Part shown: piece by piece, positions 56,729 through 64,000 of the stretch
How positions within the stretch are numbered: the stretch's first letter is position 1
Layout: each line of letters begins with the position of its first letter
From: Isoetes taiwanensis
Taxonomy: Eukaryota; Streptophyta; Lycopodiopsida; Isoetales; Isoetaceae
Reading direction: 5' to 3'
Length of the DNA stretch: 64,000 bases
Assembly (NCBI GenBank): GCA_021234155.1
Contig: JAJEKV010000076.1
Location: 171,452 to 235,451 of the forward strand
Notes under the pieces: generated by a model
Databases searched by the model: none
What the model saw: only the letters and a program-made list of their open reading frames with translations
Told to the model about the DNA's origin: nothing
Made by a program: the position numbers and the translations under genes

Positions 56729-57986
56729 GGACTATGGTAGGTGGCACTAGGATGGTGAGGCTAAAAAGCCATGCCCTAGAGTTGCCCCTAGGACCTAGAC
56801 TTCCTAAAAGGCGGGATTAAATCCTGCCTACAAAGTGTGCATGTAAGGCAAAAGTTTTATCCAGCGGATGTGTGGTGAGTTGGTATAGGCCTAGTAATGC
56901 CAAAATAAATGTACATTTGGTCATGGGTTCAAATTTTGCGGTTTCATTTATATTTGGAAGTTGGTTACTAGGGGTATCACGATGATGATCCACGGCGTGG
57001 TAGAACTTAAAAGCCTATATGTGTCCTCCACTTTGGTTGTCATTAAGGCTGTGGGATAAACTAGCTAGATCACGTACAAGATTAGTCTAGTATGGACCTT
57101 AAATAAAATAATAAAAATCAATGGGACTATGGTAGGTGGCACTAGGCAAGCAACCACAGAATGTTACCAACATGCCCAACACACTTAAGACACCTTATGC
57201 AATTCGTAATTATTATATTTAAGAAGTTATAAGTGACTTTGTATGCAATGAGGATCATAGGACATACTCACGGGGAGACCCAAAAACTTCGGGGATTAGA
57301 CATGCTTCTAAGAGGAGAAGGAGAAGGAGAATACTTGAGTGAAGCACTTACTTAGCAGGGACATCTTTATACCTAGGGATGAATGAACTCGTACCAAAAT
57401 TTATGACAAACTGGCGGATGATTAGTTTAAATTTGTTGGTTGAATTGGTCAATCAAAAATAAAATTATGCGAGAAAAGAAATTGATCAACTTCATGTCTA
57501 TGAAGAATAAACTTGAACCCAAAACCGGTAAGCAAAAAGCCATGCCCTAGAGTTGCCCCTAGGACCTAGACTTCCCTAAAGGCGGGATTAAATCCACGCC
57601 TACAAAGTGTGCATGTAAGGCAAAAGTTTGCGAGCGGATGTGTGGTGAGTTGGTATAGGCCTAATAATGTCAAAATAAATGTACATTTGGTCATGGGTTC
57701 AAACCTTGTCGGTGTCATTTATAATTGGAAGTTGGTTACTATGGCGTGGTAGCCTCCACTTTGGCTGCCCCCAAGGCTATGGGATAAACTAGCTAGTGCG
57801 TACAACATTAGTCTAGTATGGACCTTAGGCGAAGTAATGAAAAATCAATGGGACTATGGTAGGTGGCACTAGGATGGTGAGGCTAAAAGCCATGCCCTAG
57901 GACCTAGACTTCCTAAGGCGGGATTAAATCCACGCCTACAAAGTGTGCATGTAAGGCAAAAGTTTTGCCCAGCGGATGTGTGGTGA
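56729..57986 (+). mobile_element. SINE-like cluster with copy A of the dispersed repeat, unit 3
   Basis: Counterpart of 2461-3719: SINE-like element (56729-57146), dispersed-repeat copy A (57147-57525), partial SINE-like copies (57531-57986). The B-box-like GGTTCAAATT near 56928 is kept. Confidence 0.5.
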
Positions 57987-59872
57987 ACCCTAAAATCGAA
58001 GAACACTAAATCGACAATTCCACTAGTAGTAGCTCCAACTTTGTTCTAGAATTGCCCAAATTCACGAAAATCACTAGGGATTAGCTTTCTACCGATTTTG
58101 GCCTGCATTAGCTCGATTTTTAGGTTACGATGGTTGATTTTTATTGTCCATGCATCGTTCGAGTGTTTTCACAAATCGGCTCCATTACAGCGAATCTACT
58201 AATGAATCGTTCTAAACCGAGCACCCGTTGAAGCGGCAAGAAGCGTAATTTTTTTGTTCGACATTTTTTGCAGCGTGGCTTCGACGTGGCGATGGCCAAG
58301 ATCTTGGTCAGGAGATAACCCCCGACCAAAAGCAGGTTGCTTGCCAGTTTCGGAGAAAAAGAATGTCAAAAGCTTGAGAAAAGCACAAAACTCTATTCAT
58401 ATGCATCATTCTACATCTCTGGAAGGGCAATGATTTTCAATTAAAAGCTAGCGCAAAGCGAAGAGAAATTGATGCTATGGTGGCGTTATACAAAAAGCGT
58501 GAAAGGCGGCACATACAAAGCGGGGCAAATGCTATCCCGTCTTACCAGAAAAGTCACTAATTCCAAAAATCTTTTTTGCTAGTAATCATATATATCGGAA
58601 GAATTATACTATTCTAACATTTTCCATTCTCATTTCTCTGTTCACCATATTGTTCACCATATTTACAACCATGTTATAAACAATTTTGGAAATATTTCCT
58701 TTCAATGCAAAATGTGATGGCCGTTTCATGTCTATAATGACACTTTCCTTAAGCCTCAAATAAAGAGAGAAAATATGCCCCATTATTTTACGCTCTCAAT
58801 TACAGTAGGTGATTTTTTAAGAATCTCCATGTAGAAAGTTATAATCACTTTACTATGAGCATTATCCAAGGCGTACTCAAGTATCAAGTCGCGTTACTCA
58901 AGTCGAGGAATAGAATGTTTGAACAAACATGGACAACATGATTATCTATGCGACCAACTAAGACTCCGTGGGAGAGCTAATTGCAAATATATATTGATGC
59001 TCAAAAGTCACATCACGCAAAATGCAAAAAGTAACAAGAGTCATGCAAATGAGCTCAATGAAGTGCCCAACATAATATCATTGACATAAAGAAAAGAGGC
59101 AAACAAAGTAGATAACATGAACTTAGACTAAAGGCGACCTAGTAACTCACGGGAGCATAGATATTTGTCAAGGTCTTACATTAAGTATGCAAAGCGGCTG
59201 CCATTGGCCTTGTCTCCTCCTTAGCCATCACAACCAACCTCCATTGAGTAAAAAAGAATTGAAAATATTAGTGGAGAAACTTCCTATTAAGTATGGTAAA
59301 AATTTTAACATGCCATGCCCCAATCAATATTCACCTCACTTGAGGGATCCACGATTCGACAACTTACACTAACTTACACTAAGTGGCGCGGTGGAATAAT
59401 TGCGACACACAATTTGAGGTTCATAACATTTCGGTAGTAGTGATGCCAATCTAGATAGGCCCTATTTCATCGGGGAGCACAAAATAGAAGCATGTATCAA
59501 ATCCATCATCTCTCAATGAATGGAGATATAAATGGATGTAAAGAAAGATATGTCTATCACTAAAAGGAAAAATACACAAGAAAACTTTGATCTAATTCAG
59601 TGAGCCCCTCACGAGGTGAGATGCGGACATGCACTGCATTACTGCGGTTATTATAGCCAAATGTTTATTTCTAAAATAAATCAAAGCGAGAACACATCAA
59701 AATCTTAGCATTTGAAGCACTAAACTTTATCGTCCTAGCAAAATGCCTTTGGTTGGGCGATACTTTCTCGATCATTTCTGTACCAAGCATCCAAGAGCCA
59801 CCTTTATGGTAAAGGCACAAAGCTTTGAAGCCTTTTAATATATTCTTTTTGAAACAAGAGGCTCTACCACGC
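57987..59872. other. Non-coding stretch with minus-strand debris, unit 3
   Basis: Counterpart of 3720-5598. Around 58860-58920 about 80 bases of unit 1 are missing and the rest is scrambled, the worst local disagreement in the window. The minus frame 59907-59671 retains AKILMCSRFDLF and RTIKFSASN from the coding-like debris. Confidence 0.45.
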
Positions 59873-60250
59873 AAGCAACCACGAGATGTTACCAACATGC
59901 CCAACACACTTGAGACACCTTATGCAATCCGTAATTATTATATTTAAGAAGTTAGAAGTGACACGTATGCAGCAGGGATCATAGGACATACTCACGGGGA
60001 GACCCAAAAACTTCGGGGATTAGTCATGCTTCTAAAGAGGAAGGAGAAGGAGAATAACGGTGAAGCACTTACTTAGGGACATCTTTATACCTAGGGATGA
60101 ATGAACTACGTACCAAAATTTATGACAAACTGGCGGATGATTAGTTTAAATTTGTTGGTTGAATTGGTCAATCAAAAATAAAATTATGCGAGAAAAGAAA
60201 TTGATCAACTTCATGTCTATGAAGAATAACATTGAACCCAAAACCCGGTA
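59873..60250. repeat. Dispersed ~380-bp duplication, copy B in unit 3
   Basis: Counterpart of 5599-5982, leading into AGACTTGGGCTACC as in unit 1. Confidence 0.8.
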
Positions 60251-61149
60251 AGACTTGGGCTACCTAAAAGCGGTATACCTACTTGGTGTCGGTTTTATTT
60301 GCTCGCATGATCGGACAAAAAGCGCACAACTAATAACACATAAGGTTTTGGTTTGTAAGTCACAATTACAAACCGAAATGGGCAACATAAAACAAATTCC
60401 GCCTTGCTTGCTTTCATCTTTGAATCCTCTAGGGCGCCCATAAACCCTAAAAAATTCGACTTTTAATCTTGCCCTTAAAGTCATTTTGCGGAAGTGATTT
60501 GCTGATTTCTTTGATTCAACCCTAGCTGATCTTGCGGTCGATTCGGACCATTTTTGTGATTATTTGCCTTATCCAAGCAAGCGTGAGCTCTGCCGGGGGA
60601 TATACCTTTGTAACTTCTGAGGAGGAAGAAAAAAACCCTTTTTCAAAATCGGATAAAAGCATGGCGGGAAGAAATTTATAGGGCAAAAGGTTAAAAGGTA
60701 CAAAGAAATTTTCGCGGCCAGAGGCCTTGAACATTCTCTTCTTCACTTCACTTCACTTCACTTGGATTTCAACTTTCGGATAGCGAGGGTTTTGCGGGGT
60801 TTTCGAGCAAAAAAGCCAATAGTGAAGCTCAAGTCATTGGGCGCATTATGTAAGTCGGTCTGATGCGGTCCTATTCGAGGGATTCTTTCTTCAACAACTA
60901 AGGTTTTCGATAGCTAAATATGTAATTAGCACCATGTTTATTTGAAATTTTTAATTTCTTATCGCATTTTCTTATCACCTTGTGAGTTCAAAGTTTTTAT
61001 TATTCCACCACTTCTCATCACCTTGTGCTTATGGGAAGGTGCGAGGTGCTAAACTAAAATTATATATTCTGATGTTGATTTTGTATCAAAGGGAGACAGA
61101 CCTAGCATTTCTAGAAAGAGGTTCATTTCAAAACGTTAGATATTGGCAT
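60251..61149. other. Interval with microsatellite and former 6372 frame, unit 3
   Basis: The leader-like block, one-armed GC palindrome (near 60685-60730), CTTCA tract and single copy of the 48-bp unit are all recognisable. The plus-strand frame of unit 1 is broken by several indels here. Confidence 0.5.
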
Positions 61150-61850
61150 CAAAGCTTGACCCTTGAAGCCAAATTATATGACTTTAGCGTTGTTATCACG
61201 TATAGGCAACCAAACTATTTCCTCCTCCTTCAATTTCATTCCTTCATCTGCACTGCTATCTTATTCATCCTAAAGCCTTTCCAATCCATCCCACTCTGCC
61301 CGCTCGGACCACTCTGTTGCTCCAAGCTCCTTCAATTATTTGTATTCATCATCTTTAGACTCAACAAAAGACAGAATAATCTACCGGATCCTCTAGATAT
61401 CGTCTGAACTTCCGGCTTTACCTCTTTCTTTTATCTTTTCACTTATTGCCTAAAAGAATAGGCTGTCTGAAACATGCCTCTTCTCTATTTGCCCGTTGAT
61501 AGTCCGCGTACAGCCTTGGCAATTTCTATCTGACAACAATATTTTTTGCATCCAGCAATGCCCATCTGTTATTTTCAAGATATATCCGTTGAGAATGCTC
61601 CGCATAATAAACATCTTCTTTCTTTATTTCTGTGATGGAATCCTTCTTCTGTTGTGCACACTCAAATTGAGAATGTTACTTGGTATGGCGACCCCATTGC
61701 ACCGACTGCCAATTTCTTTTAGAATTTGAAGCCATTGGACTGTCCTGCAATTCCATTCAAAGCTGTGACATGATTGCTGAACAACAAATGAGCTATGAGT
61801 TCCACATGATGCCATTGACATAGTTGACGATGCATTTTCAGAATGATTAC
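61150..61850 (-). pseudogene. Acidic and SMASCGTHSS relics, unit 3 copies
   Basis: Counterparts of 6924-7190 and 7268-7640. The minus frame 61821-61624 reads SMASCGTHSSFVVQQSCHSF, then EWNCRTVQWLQ, the same frame that looked most protein-like in unit 1. This strengthens the case that it is the true one. Confidence 0.35.
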
Positions 61851-62104
61851 ATGCAGTAGCAACAGGTGTGAATAAATATATATATGCTTTGTAGGTTGTT
61901 TGGAATTTAACCAGCTCTACATGAATGCATGCTAAAAACAGAATGAAAGGACAACGCTGAACTCCCTAAAGTTATGTGGCACTTCCATCAAAGAATGAAT
62001 GCCTGTCACAGGTAAGACATGAGGCTTATAAGCATCCTTGAATAATTTAGCAAAATAAAGGGAAGGCTAAGCTGGCATGATTTAGACAAAATAGCGTGCA
62101 GTAA

Positions 62105-62302
62105 GCAAACATGAAAAAGAGAGAAATAACTCTGACGGCGAGAATTTTTTGCATAAATCTGAAAATGTAGTGCAGCAAAAAATCATCAAGGCCAAATGAA
62201 AACATACAACTAAAGAAATAGCTCTGGCCGGCCGGAAATTTTTTATAAATCTGAAAATGTAGTGCAACAAAATCATCAAGGCCAAATAAGAGAAAACATA
62301 CA
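62105..62302. repeat. ~95-bp tandem duplication, unit 3 only
   Basis: GAGAAATAACTCTGACGGC through AAGGCCAAATGAAAACATAC is followed at once by a second version, GAAATAGCTCTGGCCGGCCG through GGCCAAATAAGAGAAAACAT. Unit 1 has one copy at 7875-7965. Confidence 0.85.
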
Positions 62303-63411
62303 ACTTTCTGCAGCATATGATGATGCCTCATATATTGATGCCTGAATATATTTATCTAAAATCATGGTATCTGAAAGCATCTGCAAGTCTATGAAATAGT
62401 AGATCACGGCCAACCAATATTTAAATTGGAGGCTGAAGATTGCTGGCCACAGTGAGGAAGATGCTGTGATTCAGGTTGATAAACGGGAAATCGATTAGGT
62501 TCAAGAACTGAAAGAATGCGGAAGCATGTTATGGATTGGCATCGCTTGGTTGAGGGCGCAGCCAGATTGACATGAAGTCTGCGACATGTAAATTAGCCAC
62601 GCCACTAACTTTATAGACTGCATCCTTAATGATGCTGGGCTTCTGGCTATGAACAGGGACGCCAAAACCAGAGCCTTCTCATTACCTTTTACACCCAAGC
62701 TTAAGAGTATGAAGCACAAGCATCGCCCACAGCAGGCACCATTAGATTTAGCATGCAAGCTCGAGTTTTCAAAGAGCAAAATTGCGTTCATGTTTCTCAC
62801 AAGAGAATCTCTGCCAATGGCGCCAGCGTGGGACGAATTCTTCCGGCATCACAATCAGGGATTTCAATTGTTTTGAGGCAGAAATTTGGTGCTGCTTCAT
62901 CGACCGATCAAGCAGCATCGAAGTATCTGTTCTGGGTCATCAAGATATGCCTGTGTACCTTTACGGTGACCATAAGCCCATATTTTCTGATAATGTAAGC
63001 TTCACGCCGCTTAAACCTGAATCATTGAACTTATTTCCGGGGCTTTTCTCAACAATACTGCATCTACCACCTTTCTTGAACACTGCATGAACACTGCCGG
63101 AAGATTTGGCTTCCTTGATGAAGTTCTTGCACTAAAGCCATCATCTCAAACAGTGTAGGACTGCCTTATCCAAGCAACTGTGATTTTTTTGTGATTATTT
63201 GCCTTATCAAGCAACTGTGAGCTCTGCCAGGAGATACCACTGTAACTACGGAGAAGAAGAAACCCTTTTCGAAATCCGGCCGGAAGAAATTTATAGGGCA
63301 AAAGATTTAAAAGGTAAAAGGAAAAAGATAGAAGTAGAGGGTAATTATAAGAAGTCCAAGGCTATAAGCACCACCAACAAATAAGCAAAACAACCGAATC
63401 TGCTTCATTTC
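62303..63411. other. Interval upstream of the peptide frame, unit 3
   Basis: Counterpart of 7966-9106. The splice-donor-like CAG/GTAAAT of unit 1 is lost here (AATGCGGAAGCATG). The leader-like block is present at 63175-63290. Confidence 0.45.
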
Positions 63412-63672
63412 ATGGCAAGCAGAAGGTTATGGTTTGCTTTTGTTTTCACCAGTATTATGTGTCTCCCTTAGCACAAGGCCGCGCCACCAGGATACTTTCG
63501 ACCCAAAGAAATTACTTCAAAAAATATAGTCAATAACAATAATGGTTTTATTCGGTTTGGAGATTGATGGGGCTTCAGGCTCAACAGCCTGGAACGGGAA
63601 GCAAAGTGGATTTCAAAGGTGAATGAATGTTTCCCTTTTGAGTCTTGTGGGGATTTGATGGAAGAGCCTTGA
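63412..63672 (+). pseudogene. Small secreted-peptide frame, unit 3 copy, frameshifted
   Basis: It begins MASRRLWFAFVF because one A of AAGCAAGAAGG is missing, so the signal peptide is lost. Downstream the words for LFGLEIDGASGST and CFPFESCGDLMEEP are still readable in other frames, with an extra AATG near 63620. This is the most damaged copy. Confidence 0.5.
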
Positions 63673-63984
63673 GGGTAAAGGCAAGGAAGTGGCAGAGGCT
63701 ATAGAAGGTTTATAAGAACATTTCATAGGGTTTATAAGTTTGTTTTCGCGGAGGCCACATTATAATTATTATTTGATAATGTTGCCATAATAGACTTTCA
63801 ATGCTTCTCATATAGATTATTTTAATGAAATAATTTTCAAGTTCACTTTCCCTTATACGTTAGAGAAACACAATACTCTTAATTATTGACTAAATTATCA
63901 AAAGCTTCTTAAACAAATCTAATTTAATTTAAAATTTCCCAACGCCCATTTTTCCTAACTTTCAATCGCTTCTTGCATAACTTA

Positions 63985-64000
63985 GGCAATACGTAATACC
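63985..64000. other. Non-repeat terminal bases resembling a nanopore adapter
   Basis: The copy follows unit 1 up to CATAACTT (63976-63983) and then reads AGGCAATACGTAATACC instead of GGATAGGTGGAATTAC. GCAATACGTAA (63986-63996) equals the first 11 bases of the common nanopore ligation adapter strand as I remember it. If so, these bases are not genomic. Confidence 0.4.

Larger units (their letters stand above)
54291..64000. repeat. Unit 3 of the tandem array, truncated by the window end
   Basis: The copy is collinear with unit 1 bases 1 to about 9670. It keeps the 1.6-kb segment that unit 2 lacks (61516 to about 63175), so that segment is probably ancestral. It has the highest density of small differences, and it loses a patch near 58860-58920 relative to 4570-4670. 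The final bases after 63984 no longer match the repeat and resemble a sequencing adapter. Confidence 0.95.

Noticed and set aside
42000-62000. Repeat decay by methylcytosine deamination
   Set aside because: It would give C-to-T and G-to-A changes. The common changes here are CTG to ACG and CAG to CGG.
1-64000. Organelle DNA insert, rRNA genes, bacterial operons, viral polymerase
   Set aside because: I looked for long GC-balanced conserved frames, rRNA words and polymerase motifs and saw none.

Overview
The window looks like repeat-rich, AT-rich nuclear DNA of a land plant. Four things suggest this: an LTR with a plant-type initiator-tRNA-Met primer binding site, a LINE relic, SINE-like and MITE elements, and a spliced fragment of the plant cinnamoyl-CoA/dihydroflavonol reductase family. 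Disagreements between repeated copies also sit mostly at CAG/CTG/CCG (CHG) and CG sites, the contexts methylated in silenced plant DNA. I cannot name the species. I see no complete, convincing protein-coding gene, rRNA or functional tRNA.

Large-scale layout: the window is one ~27.1 kb sequence repeated head to tail. Unit 1 is 1-27172, unit 2 is 27173-54290 and unit 3 is 54291-64000 (the first ~9.7 kb only). Neither end of the array is seen. The units differ by discrete events. Unit 1 alone has a 1541-bp insertion of three hairpin-bounded repeats (11496-13036), a 548-bp MITE inside a reductase exon (13828-14375) and a 48-bp in-frame duplication (6548-6643). Unit 2 alone has a nested 1.5-kb tandem duplication carrying a 1450-bp insertion (34000-35449), lacks the 1.6 kb at 7292-8871, and keeps ~520 bp (46265-46785) that unit 1 lacks. 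Unit 3 alone has a ~95-bp duplication near 62110-62302.

Order within one unit (unit 1 numbering): degenerate non-coding DNA with a minus-strand relic carrying a duplicated motif (1790-2144); a SINE-like cluster (2461-3719) and a ~380-bp block that recurs at 5599-5982; minus-strand coding-like debris; a possible plus-strand first exon (6372-6707) with a variable CTTCA microsatellite and a GC palindrome; minus-strand relics (6924-8470); a small secreted-peptide reading frame (9107-9360); an array of heat-shock-element-like words (10171-10870); a tRNA-like SINE head (10933-11010); a 111-bp satellite (11123-11460); the reductase fragment (13733-14673); unidentified relics; a LINE 3' relic (20830-22150); one LTR with TATA box and primer binding site (22397-23960); a Q/E/K-rich gag-like relic (to about 25430); and a broken lysine-rich frame (26502-26870).

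The parts do not work together as a pathway. The interest lies in the array itself, in how each unit was altered, and in the non-random differences between copies. Changes such as CTG to ACG and CAG to CGG are not cytosine deamination. They look like base-calling errors at modified cytosines, so exact reading frames in units 2 and 3 especially should not be trusted. The last ~15 bases also resemble a nanopore adapter.
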